A stretch of 64,000 bases of DNA from Desulfacinum infernum DSM 9756 (GCF_900129305.1 NZ_FQVB01000008.1:96654-160653); one strand, 5' to 3'; shown: positions 43,003-54,612, counted from the first letter of the stretch. Notes: generated by a model from the letters alone, not told the origin. Translations and numbers: made by a program.

Positions 43003-45594
43003 CTATCTCTTCTCCACTTTTGCGGCAATGGATGCTCCGGGTCGGTTGGAAGCCCCTGCGGCCTTGAGCGCCTCGGCCTTGACGGCCACCACGTGCGGCG
43101 GAAGGTGGATGTTGAGGGCGAGGGGCCCGGTGAGTTCACCGCCCGGGAAGACCACGGCCACCTGGTCGCCCGTGTTGCAGCCCAGGCGGTAGGCGTCGGC
43201 CGGATTCATTTCGATCTCGCCGTCAAAGGCCATGACGGTTCTCGACTCGGGGGCCAGCAGGGCTCCCAGGTACGACGGCAGGAGGCTTTCCTTGGCCGCC
43301 ACGGCGAAGGGGAACTCCGCGGCCGCCTCTTCTTCCGGTGCGGGCGCGGGTGGGGCGGGAGTCCACGGCTTCCAGGGGGGCGGGCCGTCCTGGAAGAGGA
43401 TGGGGGTTCCGCCGTGCTCCTTGGCCGGGCAGGGCACCTGCACGGCTTCGAATCGGGCCCGGCTCCGGGTGATGCCTCCGTAGCCTTCCACGGATGCGGC
43501 CAGCTCGTCCAGAATGTCTCCGGGCGTGGCTTCCGGGATGTCCAGGTTCAGCCGGGACGCCAGGGCGCGGGCCAGGAAGATGCCGGAACGGGCCTGGTCG
43601 GGGCCCTCCAGGGCCTTTTCCGTCCATTGCACCCGCCGTTCCCCGCTTGTGAGCGACCCTTCCTTTTCCAGAACCGACGCCATGGGAAGGAGCACCTGGG
43701 GGCGGAAGGGCTCAGGGGGTGGTACCACGTCTTGGACCGCCACCAGTTCCAGCTTGTCGGCGTAAGGGGCCAGAGCGTCCCAAAGGCCGGATTCATGGCT
43801 TTCCGCGGCCACCAAGGCGGCCTGGATGCGCCCTTGGGCCAGATCGTCCATCACGCGGGAACTCCAGCCCAGATCGCGGGCGCCCTGCCGGTTGCTCGAC
43901 CCGAAAAGGGGCCAGAAGCCGCCGCCGGGACGGCCGAAGGCGCCCTTGGCCCGGGCCAGCGTGAGGAGCGCCCGGGCAAGGTCGGGAACGTCCGGAGCGC
44001 TCAGGGCGCCCAGTCCCGCGAGGACGGCCATGGTGGGCTGACCCGCCAGGAGGCAGCCCGCTTCCACCAGGGTTTCGTCGTGGATGCCGGTGAGGCGCGA
44101 AACCGTTTCCAGGTCATAGGGAGCCGTGAGCGCCTTGAAGGCTTCCACCAGATCGGCCGGAAGGTCCCGGTCCGCGCCGCCTTCGTCCAGGATCACCCGC
44201 AGGAGTCCCAGAACCAGCGCCGTCTCCGACCCCGGAACGGGGCGAAGATGTACGTGGGCGTACCGGGCGATGGACACATCGTAGGGGTTGGCCACTACCA
44301 GCTTGGCTCCCTTGAGGACCGCCTGGCGGATGCGGGTTCCGGCGATGGGTTGCGATGCTGCGGGGTTGAGACCGAGGGCGAAGATGGCCGGGGCCGTCCC
44401 CAAATCTTCCAGGCTGTTGGTGACGGCGGCGGTGCCCAGCTCCTCTTCCACGACCGATTCAAAAAGAACCTGGCCGGCCGGAATCGCAAGGCCCAGCCGG
44501 TTCGTCTTCAGGCCGTCCCGGGCCAGGCTGCCCAGGCGGAAGAGCTCCTCGTTGGTGAGACGCCCGTCGGTGAGAAGGGCCAGCCGGTCCGCCGGGATAT
44601 TTGTCAATTTCTCGGCCACCCGATCCAGCGCCTCGTCCCAGGAGGCGGGGCGGTAGCGGCCGTCTTCATAAATCATGGGGGACGTCAGGCGATCCGGGCG
44701 GTTCAGGCGCCGCTTCAGGAGGAACCGGCCCTGCACGCAGGCCTGGCCCTGGTTGGCGGGGCCGTCCGGGCTGGGTTTCACCTGGACGATGGTTTCGTCG
44801 GCGGCCTTTTCCACCATGAGACGGCAGCCCGCGCTGCAGACGGGGCAGAGCGTGGTGGTCCACTGGGTTTCCAGTTCCTTCTTGTAAAGATCGGTCACGA
44901 TGGCGGTGAGCGCTTCACACATGGCCTGCATCTTGGCCGTGGGTTCTCCGTGGACGTCGCTCAGATTCTCCCGGAGCGCCCCCACGGGGCAGGCGTCCAC
45001 ACACGCGCCGCAGAACTGACAGCCGGATTCCTCCAGCGGCCTTCCGAAGGGTGTTCCCACTTCCTGGCGGCCGTCCTTGGATTCGCGGAAGACAATGGCG
45101 CGCGCCCCGCGGACTTCGTGGCACACCCGCACGCAGCGCCCGCACCGCACGCACAAGCTGTAGTCCCGCTCAAAGTAAGCGCCGCCCGGGAGCGGTTCGG
45201 GGCGTTCCTTGTCGGGAGGCGGGTAGGGAAAGTCGATGCCCACCACCGTCACCAGCTGCTGCAGCTCGCAGGTGCCGTTCCGGGGGCAGCCCAGGCAGTG
45301 GCGCGGGTGATCGCGCAGAATCAGCTGGAGCATCTCACGGCGGAAGTCCAGTAGCTTGGCCGACTGGGTGTTCACCCGAAGCCCTTCGGACACCGGCGTG
45401 GTGCAGGCGGCGGGAAGGCCGCGCTGGCCGTCGATCTCCACGGCGCACAGGCGGCAGGATCCGCTGGGTTCCAAGGCCGGATGAAAGCAGAGCCGGGGGA
45501 TGAAGATGCCGGCGGCATCCGCTGCCTCCAGGATCGTCTGGCCCGCCTTCGCCTTCACTTGTTGGTCGTTGATCCAGATGTTGACGTCGCTCAT
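43003..45594 (-). CDS. NuoG/formate-dehydrogenase-like molybdopterin-fold Fe-S protein
   Basis: An 863-residue protein. Residues 1-215 are Fe-S domains: plant-type [2Fe-2S] (IPRLCFHPALEPSGSCRLCA), a His-Cys3 segment (DHPRHCLGCPRNGTCELQQL), and two [4Fe-4S] (CVRCGRCVRVC and CQFCGACVDACPVGAL). The molybdopterin-type core has another cluster, TLCPVCSAGCRLMV. In formate dehydrogenases a Cys/Sec-His pair precedes a TNS motif; here AVTNSLEDLG is preceded by LAIPAGQVLFESVVEEELG, with no Cys or Sec. It is therefore probably an electron-transfer subunit like NuoG rather than an active formate dehydrogenase. First gene of the nfn-hdr operon. Confidence 0.8.
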   Translation of the reverse strand: MSDVNIWINDQQVKAKAGQTILEAADAAGIFIPRLCFHPALEPSGSCRLCAVEIDGQRGLPAACTTPVSEGLRVNTQSAKLLDFRREMLQLILRDHPRHCLGCPRNGTCELQQLVTVVGIDFPYPPPDKERPEPLPGGAYFERDYSLCVRCGRCVRVCHEVRGARAIVFRESKDGRQEVGTPFGRPLEESGCQFCGACVDACPVGALRENLSDVHGEPTAKMQAMCEALTAIVTDLYKKELETQWTTTLCPVCSAGCRLMVEKAADETIVQVKPSPDGPANQGQACVQGRFLLKRRLNRPDRLTSPMIYEDGRYRPASWDEALDRVAEKLTNIPADRLALLTDGRLTNEELFRLGSLARDGLKTNRLGLAIPAGQVLFESVVEEELGTAAVTNSLEDLGTAPAIFALGLNPAASQPIAGTRIRQAVLKGAKLVVANPYDVSIARYAHVHLRPVPGSETALVLGLLRVILDEGGADRDLPADLVEAFKALTAPYDLETVSRLTGIHDETLVEAGCLLAGQPTMAVLAGLGALSAPDVPDLARALLTLARAKGAFGRPGGGFWPLFGSSNRQGARDLGWSSRVMDDLAQGRIQAALVAAESHESGLWDALAPYADKLELVAVQDVVPPPEPFRPQVLLPMASVLEKEGSLTSGERRVQWTEKALEGPDQARSGIFLARALASRLNLDIPEATPGDILDELAASVEGYGGITRSRARFEAVQVPCPAKEHGGTPILFQDGPPPWKPWTPAPPAPAPEEEAAAEFPFAVAAKESLLPSYLGALLAPESRTVMAFDGEIEMNPADAYRLGCNTGDQVAVVFPGGELTGPLALNIHLPPHVVAVKAEALKAAGASNRPGASIAAKVEKR

Positions 45595-45797
45595 CGTGAC
45601 CTCTGGTTTCGGTTCCGTTGGTAAGGGATCGCTTTCAAGAGAAAAAAATCACATTGGGGGACAAAAAAATAGGACGTCTTCTCCTCCCCCCGGGAAAAAC
45701 GGCCTGCGCTTCAAAAGCCCCTATTAGATAAATGGAGACAAAAATCTTGTCAACAACTTGCACACCTTTTGTGCATGTGGTTTGTGCGACTAAGAAC

Positions 45798-45826
45798 CTG
45801 ACGGGCCGAGCTCACTATGCTATAGA
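45798..45826 (+). promoter_or_regulatory. glgP promoter candidate
   Basis: CTGACG, 17 bases, TATAGA. A TGCACA-N5-TGTGCA palindrome at 45759-45775 lies just upstream and could be an operator. The 329-base divergent spacer (45595-45923) holds nothing else recognised. Confidence 0.45.
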
Positions 45827-45923
45827 AGTCCTCGGGCGGCATGCACGCACCCAGCCGGTCCGACCGGCCCGTCAACGTCCGGTGCCGCGACCGATACGAC
45901 TTTCAAGAACGACGGAGGCGTCC

Positions 45924-47540
45924 ATGAAGGTGGCCTATTTCAGCATGGAAGTGGGTTTGAGCGAGCACATCCCCACCTACAGCGGCGGTCTGGGCATTCT
46001 CGCCGGGGACCACATCAAGTCCTCGGCGGATCTCAACATCCCCTTGGTGGCGGTGACCCTCCTCTACAAGCGGGGCTACTTCATCCAGCAGATCAACGCC
46101 CTGGGAGAACAAGAAGAACTCTACCCCTATTTCGATCCCCGGGCCTTCATGGAACCTTTGCCCTTCAAGGTGACGGTGCCCATCGAGGGCCGGGACGTGC
46201 ACGTGGGGGTGTGGAAGTACAACCAGACGGGCCAGCACGGTCGGGTGCCCGTCTATTTCCTGGACACGGATCTTCCCACCAACCGCCCGGAAGACCGCAT
46301 GATCACCCACTACCTCTACGGAGGGGACAAGCACACCCGCATCTGCCAGGAGGCGGTGCTGGGGATCGGGGGCTACATGGTGCTCAAGAAACTGGAGCCC
46401 GGCATCACCACGTACCACATGAACGAAGGCCATGCGGTCTTCCTCACCCTGGCGCTCCTCAAGGACCTGGGCGGAAACGTGGAAAAGGTGCGGGAGCAGT
46501 GCGTCTTCACCACCCACACGCCCGTTCCGGCCGGCCACGACATCTTCGACTACGCCATGGCCCAGTCCGTCCTGGGCGACTACCTGCCGGGCAACATCCG
46601 GGACCTGGCGGGCCCGGACGCCCTGAACACCACCCTGCTGGCCCTGAACCTTTCGCGGGCGAGCAACGGGGTGAGCGAGCTGCACGGGGAGGTGTCCCGG
46701 CAGATGTTTCCCGGCTACGACATCGGCCACATCACCAACGGGGTGCACCACCTGAGCTGGACCGGGCCCGAATTCCAGGCCCTTTTCGACAAACACATTC
46801 CCGGCTGGAGAGAACAGCCCCAGATGCTGGCCCAGGCCCGGGAGATTCCCGACGAGGAGGTGCGCAACGCCAAAAGGCAGGCCAAGAGGCGCCTCATCAG
46901 CTACGTGAACGCCATCTCCGGGGCGGGCTTCAGCGAGGAGCTCCTCACCGTGTGCTTCGCCCGCCGCGCCGCGGCCTACAAACGCGCCACCCTCATCCTC
47001 ACCGACCTGGAATACCTCATCAATCTCTCCCACGACCGGGTCCAGTACATCTTCGCCGGCAAGGCCCATCCCCAGGACAACGCAGGCAAGGAACTCATCA
47101 AGCAGATCGTCCACATCGGCAAGCAGTACGAGGACAAGCTCCGGATCATCTACATCCCCAACTACAACATCTGGCTGGGGGCGCTCATGACCCAGGGGGC
47201 CGACGTGTGGCTGAACACCCCCAGGCGGCCCCGGGAAGCCTGCGGCACGTCCGGCATGAAGGTCTGCTTCAACGGCGGGGTGAACATGAGCGTGCTGGAC
47301 GGGTGGTGGCGCGAGGCGTGCCGGGACCGCATGAACGGCTGGGCCGTGGGAGACGACGAGGACCAGAGCGACGAGGAGGCCGCCGCGGACCTCTACAACG
47401 ACATCGACGACATGGTGACCACCTTCTACGCCAGCCCCCGGCACTGGACCCAGATCATGAAGAACTCCATGGCCGACGTGGCCCCCGTCTACAACACCCA
47501 CCGGATGGTGCTGGAGTATCTGCACAAGTATTATGTGTAG
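45924..47540 (+). CDS. glgP: Alpha-glucan (glycogen/maltodextrin) phosphorylase, short form
   Basis: A 538-residue GT35 phosphorylase releasing glucose 1-phosphate from glycogen or maltodextrin. Motifs: FSMEVGLSEHIPTYSGGLGI, TYHMNEGHAVFLTLAL, FARRAAAYKRATLIL and the PLP-lysine region REACGTSGMKVCFNGG. It is shorter than the 700-850-residue forms and lacks the N-terminal DUF3417 extension, as in many thermophile and deltaproteobacterial enzymes. ATG 45924 has GGAGG upstream; 64 upstream in-frame codons are ignored. A purine-rich heptamer array follows directly. Confidence 0.93.
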   Translation: MKVAYFSMEVGLSEHIPTYSGGLGILAGDHIKSSADLNIPLVAVTLLYKRGYFIQQINALGEQEELYPYFDPRAFMEPLPFKVTVPIEGRDVHVGVWKYNQTGQHGRVPVYFLDTDLPTNRPEDRMITHYLYGGDKHTRICQEAVLGIGGYMVLKKLEPGITTYHMNEGHAVFLTLALLKDLGGNVEKVREQCVFTTHTPVPAGHDIFDYAMAQSVLGDYLPGNIRDLAGPDALNTTLLALNLSRASNGVSELHGEVSRQMFPGYDIGHITNGVHHLSWTGPEFQALFDKHIPGWREQPQMLAQAREIPDEEVRNAKRQAKRRLISYVNAISGAGFSEELLTVCFARRAAAYKRATLILTDLEYLINLSHDRVQYIFAGKAHPQDNAGKELIKQIVHIGKQYEDKLRIIYIPNYNIWLGALMTQGADVWLNTPRRPREACGTSGMKVCFNGGVNMSVLDGWWREACRDRMNGWAVGDDEDQSDEEAAADLYNDIDDMVTTFYASPRHWTQIMKNSMADVAPVYNTHRMVLEYLHKYYV

Positions 47541-47600
47541 GGGAAGGGGAAAGGTAAAAGGTTAAAGGCGAAAGGTTAAAGGGGAAAGGGGGGAGGGTGG
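47540..47600 (+). repeat. Purine-rich heptamer array (h)
   Basis: AAAGGTA, AAAGGTT, AAAGGCG, AAAGGTT, AAAGGGG and similar 7-bp units immediately after glgP. Confidence 0.75.
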
Positions 47601-47613
47601 TCAATGCGTTCCT

Positions 47614-47639
47614 GTAGGGGCGGGCTTTACGCCCGCCCT
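47614..47639. repeat. Short G+C palindrome
   Basis: GTAGGGGCGGGCTTTACGCC followed by CGCCC. Two more of the family lie at 48209-48233 and 48255-48280 in the same repeat-filled spacer (47541-48394), which contains no gene I can support. Confidence 0.65.
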
Positions 47640-47841
47640 TCCGGTCAGCACGACAGGAGAAAATCGTCCAATTCGTGCGAAAAAACGCCATAAGCCCGAG
47701 TCGGAATGTGTGGGGGCGGCGCAAGCCGCGATGATGGGCCCCGGCCATCCAACAACCGCGCGGTCCCGCAAGGGAAATCGCGCCTTGCGGTGCTTTCGCA
47801 GAGAGTCCTTGCCAAGGAGCCTTTCCGAGAACTCCCCCAAC

Positions 47842-47912
47842 CGTGACTCCCGCGCAAGCGGGAGTCCATAACTTACTGAAAATTCTAAATCCCCGCTTCC
47901 GCGGGGATGACG
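47842..47912. repeat. REP-like double palindrome
   Basis: Inverted pair of CTCCCGCGCAAGCGGGAGT and CCCCGCTTCCGCGGGG, separated by CATAACTTACTGAAAATTC. The same layout recurs at 63911-64000. Confidence 0.7.
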
Positions 47913-47948
47913 AAGGGCCGCTGAACGGCGCAAATCAATCGTTTTCGG

Positions 47949-48172
47949 ACAAGCTCCAAGGAGCTTGCCCGGCAATGGCTCTCCGGCTCAAGATGCCTGA
48001 GATTTCGGTTCCCTTTGTAGCCGCGGGGCTTCAGCCCCGCGGGAAACGGCCATCGCAACCCCATGAAGTGTCGGGCAATAGCCGATGCCCCATCCGACGC
48101 CCGGCGCTCTTCCGCAGCCCTGAAGGGCTGCGCTACGAAAAAAGAGGTCACCCCCAGCATTTTCAGAGACCT
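47949..48172. repeat. MITE-like element, copy D (reverse)
   Basis: Hairpins at about 48021-48040 and 48112-48130, with the conserved CCCATGAAGTGTCGGGCAAT between; flanks match the other copies. Confidence 0.78.
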
Positions 48173-48208
48173 GAATTGGACGATTCTTTCTCATGGACAG
48201 GTTCTGAA

Positions 48209-48280
48209 GGGCGGGCGTAAAGCCCGCCCCTACAAAAGGGCACGGACCCATTGGGTAGGGGCGGGGTTTATCCCCGCCCG
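48209..48280. repeat. Pair of short G+C palindromes in opposite orientation
   Basis: GGGCGGGCGTAAAGCCCGCC (48209-48233) and GTAGGGGCGGGGTTTATCCC (48255-48280). Confidence 0.65.
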
Positions 48281-48394
48281 CTAATCACGCGGTGTAAAAG
48301 ACACCCGAAGAAAAAATCGCTCAGTTTAGGAGAGACTAGCCTGTTCTTTCATCCATGCGGGGTGGCGAGCCTCGCCATGACCGTCAGGCAGGGG

Positions 48395-48874
48395 CTATCC
48401 AAGGGCCGCCAGGAGCCTGGGCACGGTGTCCTTGGGGCTGATCCCGTACCAGGCGTGCAAGAGGCGGCCGTCTTCATCGAAGAGAAAGGCCGAGCGCACG
48501 ATGCCCAGGGAGGTCTTGCCGCGCACCGTCTTTTCCGCCCACACGCCGAAGGCCTCGGCCACCTCGTGATCGTCGTCGGAAAGGAGCGGGAAGGGCAGGT
48601 CGTGTTTTTCCGCAAACTTCTTCTGTGTTCCGGGGGCGTCGGGGCTGATGCCCACCACCTTCACGTTCTTTTTCGCCAGAGTGTCCAGGGCGTCCCGCAC
48701 GGAGACGGCCTGGGTGGTTCAGCCCCCCGTGTTGGCTTTGGGGTAGAAGAAGACAAAGAGCTTGGACCCCTGAAAATCTTCGGGGCGGACCACCTCGCCG
48801 TCCTGGTCCAGCAGGGAGAAGGCGGGGACGGGACTTCCGGGTTGCAGGGCTTGGGTCTTGGGTGAAGCGGCCAT
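48395..48874 (-). CDS. BCP-type peroxiredoxin, selenoprotein
   Basis: A 159-residue thiol/selenol peroxidase reducing hydroperoxides. The frame is open from ATG 48872-48874 (AAGGAG upstream) to 48395 except for one in-frame TGA at 48719-48721. That codon falls exactly at the peroxidatic position: FYPKANTGGUTTQAVSVRD, where BCP proteins have T-P-G-C-T. Residue 52 is therefore selenocysteine. The resolving Cys of E. coli BCP (five residues on) is Val here, making it a 1-Sec type. Downstream blocks VVGISPDAPGTQKKFAEKHD and FPLLSDDDHEVAEAFGVWAE are typical. Probably co-transcribed with secA and argJ. Confidence 0.9.
48687..48721 (-). promoter_or_regulatory. SECIS-like hairpin of the peroxiredoxin gene
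   Basis: After UGA (48719-48721), AGGCCGUCUC pairs with GGGACGCCCU around the loop CGUGC, with one mismatch. The stem begins seven bases after the UGA. Confidence 0.6.
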
Positions 48875-48893
48875 GGGGGGACTCCTTTGCGGT

Positions 48894-50120
48894 TTAGGAC
48901 CTGTAGTCGGCGTTGATCTTCACATAATCGTAGGAAAAATCACAGGTGTAGTAGGTGTCTTCCTCTTCGCCTTCCCCCAGGTCCAGCGCGATCTCAACCT
49001 CTTTAGGACGCAGAACGGCAGATGCCTTTTCTTCCAGCTCGGGTCCGCTGAGCGGCCGGCCGTTTTCGAAGACGGTGACATCGCCGAAACGGAGACTCAC
49101 CCGGTCGGGGGCGAAATCCACGCCGGCGCGACCGGCGGCGGCCACCACCCGGCCCCAGTTGGCGTCCTGTCCGAAGAGGGCGGTCTTCACGAGAGGCGAG
49201 TTGGCCACCGTGCGGGCCACCCGGGCGGCCCGGTCCCGCGTGCGTGCCCCCCGAACCCGGACGGTCACGAACTTGGTGGCTCCTTCTCCGTCCCGAACGA
49301 TCTGCCGGGCCAAGTCCGCGCAGACGGCTTCCAGAAGATTCAAAAAGTCGTGCGCGTCGGGACCATGGGGGTCTTGGATGGAAGGATTTCCGGCGGCGCC
49401 GCTCGCCAGCACGAGCACCGTGTCGTTGGTGCTGGTGTCCCCGTCCACGGTGATGCGGTTGAAGGTCCGGTCCGAAACCTCTTTCAGGAGGGCCTGGAGG
49501 ACGTCCGGGGAGACGGCGGCGTCGGTGGCCACGAAGGCGAGCATGGTGGCCATGTCGGGAGCGATCATGCCGGAACCCTTGGCGATACCGCCCACGGTCA
49601 CCTCTTTCCCTCCCAGGATTCCTTTAGCCCAGGCCGTCTTGGGGACGGTGTCCGTGGTCATGATGGCCCGGGCGGCGTCTTCCCACCCTTCGGGCGCCAG
49701 GTGTTCCGCCAGATCGGGCAGGACGGCTTCCAGGAGTTCCTCGCGAATCTGCGGGCCGATGACTCCCGTGGACGCCACCAGAACCCGGGCGGGATCCACT
49801 CCCAGCCGTCGGGCCACGGCCCGGGCGGAACGGCGGGCCCTCTCCAGGCCTTCATCTCCCGTGCAGGCGTTGGCAATGCCGGCGTTCACCAAAACGGCCC
49901 GGGCCGTGCCGGCGCTCGCCGCCAAGTGCTCCCGGCACACCATCACCGGAGCGGCACAAAACCGGTTTCGGGTGAAGATGCCGGCGGCGGAAGCCGGAAC
50001 ATCGCTCACCATGAGAGCGCAGTCCAGGCGATCCTTGTAGCGCATGCCGCTCCGGGCTGCGGCCACTCGGAAACCCGGTACCTGAAAGCCTCCTCGATGA
50101 ACCTGGATGGTCACGGGCAT
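48894..50120 (-). CDS. argJ: Arginine biosynthesis bifunctional protein ArgJ
   Basis: Glutamate N-acetyltransferase, and probably also acetylglutamate synthase, of the cyclic arginine pathway. The 408-residue precursor cleaves itself at KGSGMIAPDMATMLAF before the nucleophilic Thr, giving alpha and beta chains. Other motifs: LVNAGIANACTGDEGLERA, VLVASTGVIGPQI, TVDGDTSTNDTVLVLASG and DANWGRVVAAAGRAG. Lies 227 bases downstream of secA, across a heptamer array, and 19 bases upstream of the selenoperoxiredoxin. Confidence 0.95.
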   Translation of the reverse strand: MPVTIQVHRGGFQVPGFRVAAARSGMRYKDRLDCALMVSDVPASAAGIFTRNRFCAAPVMVCREHLAASAGTARAVLVNAGIANACTGDEGLERARRSARAVARRLGVDPARVLVASTGVIGPQIREELLEAVLPDLAEHLAPEGWEDAARAIMTTDTVPKTAWAKGILGGKEVTVGGIAKGSGMIAPDMATMLAFVATDAAVSPDVLQALLKEVSDRTFNRITVDGDTSTNDTVLVLASGAAGNPSIQDPHGPDAHDFLNLLEAVCADLARQIVRDGEGATKFVTVRVRGARTRDRAARVARTVANSPLVKTALFGQDANWGRVVAAAGRAGVDFAPDRVSLRFGDVTVFENGRPLSGPELEEKASAVLRPKEVEIALDLGEGEEEDTYYTCDFSYDYVKINADYRS

Positions 50121-50137
50121 GGGATCCTTTCGGGGTG

Positions 50138-50347
50138 GTCAGCTGTCAGCTATCAGCTGTCAGTTATCGGTTATCAGTTGTCTGTTGTCGGTTTTGGGGT
50201 GGGGGTAATTTCTCCCGGCTCGCCTTTGGAAAGGTGGAAAAACGCCCGGAGGAACCCCCAACACGACTTCACGACTTCACGACTCACGACTCACGACTCA
50301 CGACTCACGACTCACGACTCACGACTCACGACTCACGACTCACGAAA
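50138..50347 (-). repeat. Heptamer-array element (i), secA-argJ spacer
   Basis: On the gene strand: about ten GTGAGTC units starting next to the secA stop, a degenerate hairpin, then AACTGAT/ACCGATA/AGCTGAC units toward argJ. Confidence 0.87.
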
Positions 50348-52867
<2,520 letters not shown>

Positions 52868-52960
52868 GGTGTGGATTCTCCTTGAATGTGGGGTTGCCCG
52901 TCCGGATGCGGGCCATGGCTTCTATAACGCACCGGGTCTCTTTTTTCAATGAAAGGCGGG

Positions 52961-53081
52961 AGATGGTGAGTGGTGAGTGATGAGTGGTGAGTGATGGGTG
53001 ATGGGTGAAACCGTGATCCGTGATCCGTGAATCGTGGATCGTGAACTGAGAGCTGAAAACTGATAGCTGACAGCTGCCCGC
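52961..53081. repeat. Heptamer-array element (j), inverted relative to the others
   Basis: Between the VKOR-DsbA stop and secA. Read along the genes, AGCTGTC-type units come first and TCACCAC/ATCACGG-type units last, the opposite of elements (a), (c), (f), (g), (i), (l) and (m). It has no central hairpin. Confidence 0.8.
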
Positions 53082-54518
53082 TCACCGGGATGCCCGGGCG
53101 ATGCGGGTGGCGCTGGCCGACCGGGCCTTGGCGATTTCGGCGGCGAGGGTTTCCTTTCCCGGAAAACCCAACAAGAGTCGGCCGTTTACGACGAAGGCGG
53201 GAATGGCGTCGATGCCCCGGGCGCGGGCTTCCTGAAGGTTTTCCTCCACCGCCTGGGCATGGCGGCCCGATTCCAGGCAGCGGCGAAAATCGGTGGTGTT
53301 CAGGCCCAAGGACGCGGCAACGTCCAGGAGGCCCTTGGGGGTCAGAGCGTCCGGACCCGCGGCCGCATAGAGGGCGTTCCGGTAGTCCGGAAACCGGCCC
53401 TGGTCTGCGGCGCACCGGGCGGCTTCGGCCGCTTTCCGGGCCTGTTTGTGGCGTCGGAGCGGATAGTCCATGAAGACCCACCGTACCTCGCCCCGTGTTT
53501 CTTCCATCAGCTCCTCGACGGCCTTATGGGCTTCCCGACACACGGGACACTGGTAGTCGGAAAACTCCACCACGGTCACCGGTGCGTTGGGCGGACCCAC
53601 GGCGATGCCTTCCCGGGTGTCCACCACCACCGTGGGGGAGGACGGGTCGGGGAGGGAGATGGAGACTCCGTACTTGTCGTACAAGGATCGCACAAACTCT
53701 TTCCAGGCTTGCTCCCGCTTTTCCAGGACGAGCTGAAGCCGAAGCTTGTTCCTCAGTTCCTCCTCATCCCGGTACGGCCCGTCCCAGTAGTCCCTGTTGG
53801 CGGCCACGTAAAAGTCCAGTTCCTCCTGGGTCGGGGACACGTCCCTCACCGCCGTGCGGTAAAGGTCTTCCGGCGAGACGTCGCGTTTTTTGGCTTCCTT
53901 CGCCACCACGATGCCTTCGATGATCTCGTCCAGTTTCCGGCGTCGAAGGTCGTGGATCTGTCGTTCCAAGCGGAAGATGTCTCCCGCGACGGCACCGTCC
54001 AGCTGGGAAAGCGTGATGGGTACACCAGCCGCCACGGCGACCGTCGGAGAGGAGGAGTCGGCGGCTGCGTAGAGAACCGGTGGGGAAGACCCCAAGGGGT
54101 CTGCAAGGAGAAAGAGGGTGGAGGCGGCGAGGGCGGTGGCGGCGTTTGGGAGCCCGCTGTTCCATTGAACAAGGCCCAGGAAGACGACCGCCAGCAGGAT
54201 CGCGTGAAGGATGCAAAGAGGGCAGAAAAGACCGGCGCGGTGGAGAGTGTGCAGGAGATAGACTTCGATGCCCATGCCTGCGCTCAGGGCGCACAGGAAG
54301 AAACGTCGTCTGCAGGCCCACAAGAAAAGAAGGGCGGCATCGAAAAGGCATCCCCAGACGGCCACCGGCAGATTCCACAAGCGGTAATCCATGGCGTCCC
54401 GGCATGCCGACGCCTGCCAGCACGGCACTTCCAACTCCAGGGCCGCCGCCAGGGCCGTGGCGAAGGCGGCCAAGAGAAATCCGAACGGGACCCAGCGATT
54501 CTTCCCCAAGGAAAGCAT
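53082..54518 (-). CDS. VKOR-DsbA fusion, with an intervening SurA-like helical region
   Basis: A 478-residue oxidative-folding enzyme. Residues 1-145: vitamin K epoxide reductase-like membrane domain with several hydrophobic segments and Cys pairs in ELEVPCWQASACRDAMDYRL and AGLFCPLCILHAILLA (C-x2-C). Residues 170-290: charged helices (IIEGIVVAKEAKKRDVSPED) reminiscent of SurA/PpiC N-terminal regions. Residues 310-478: DsbA-like thioredoxin with VVEFSDYQCPVCREAHKAVE (C-P-V-C) and the cis-Pro loop GIDAIPAFVVNGRLL. It probably links disulfide formation to quinones at the inner membrane. Confidence 0.85.
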   Translation of the reverse strand: MLSLGKNRWVPFGFLLAAFATALAAALELEVPCWQASACRDAMDYRLWNLPVAVWGCLFDAALLFLWACRRRFFLCALSAGMGIEVYLLHTLHRAGLFCPLCILHAILLAVVFLGLVQWNSGLPNAATALAASTLFLLADPLGSSPPVLYAAADSSSPTVAVAAGVPITLSQLDGAVAGDIFRLERQIHDLRRRKLDEIIEGIVVAKEAKKRDVSPEDLYRTAVRDVSPTQEELDFYVAANRDYWDGPYRDEEELRNKLRLQLVLEKREQAWKEFVRSLYDKYGVSISLPDPSSPTVVVDTREGIAVGPPNAPVTVVEFSDYQCPVCREAHKAVEELMEETRGEVRWVFMDYPLRRHKQARKAAEAARCAADQGRFPDYRNALYAAAGPDALTPKGLLDVAASLGLNTTDFRRCLESGRHAQAVEENLQEARARGIDAIPAFVVNGRLLLGFPGKETLAAEIAKARSASATRIARASR

Positions 54519-54612
54519 GTGCGCCCTTCTGTGTGCTTTTGCGGTGAATTACGAGCAGAGCGGGTCATCCATCTCTTCGGCATTTTCGGCGGATTTCTTG
54601 AGTGTTTTTGGT

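Noticed and set aside
43093..45354. 753-codon frame opposite the NuoG/FdhA-like gene
   Set aside because: Antisense shadow; the minus-strand product has four clear Fe-S modules, while this one has none.
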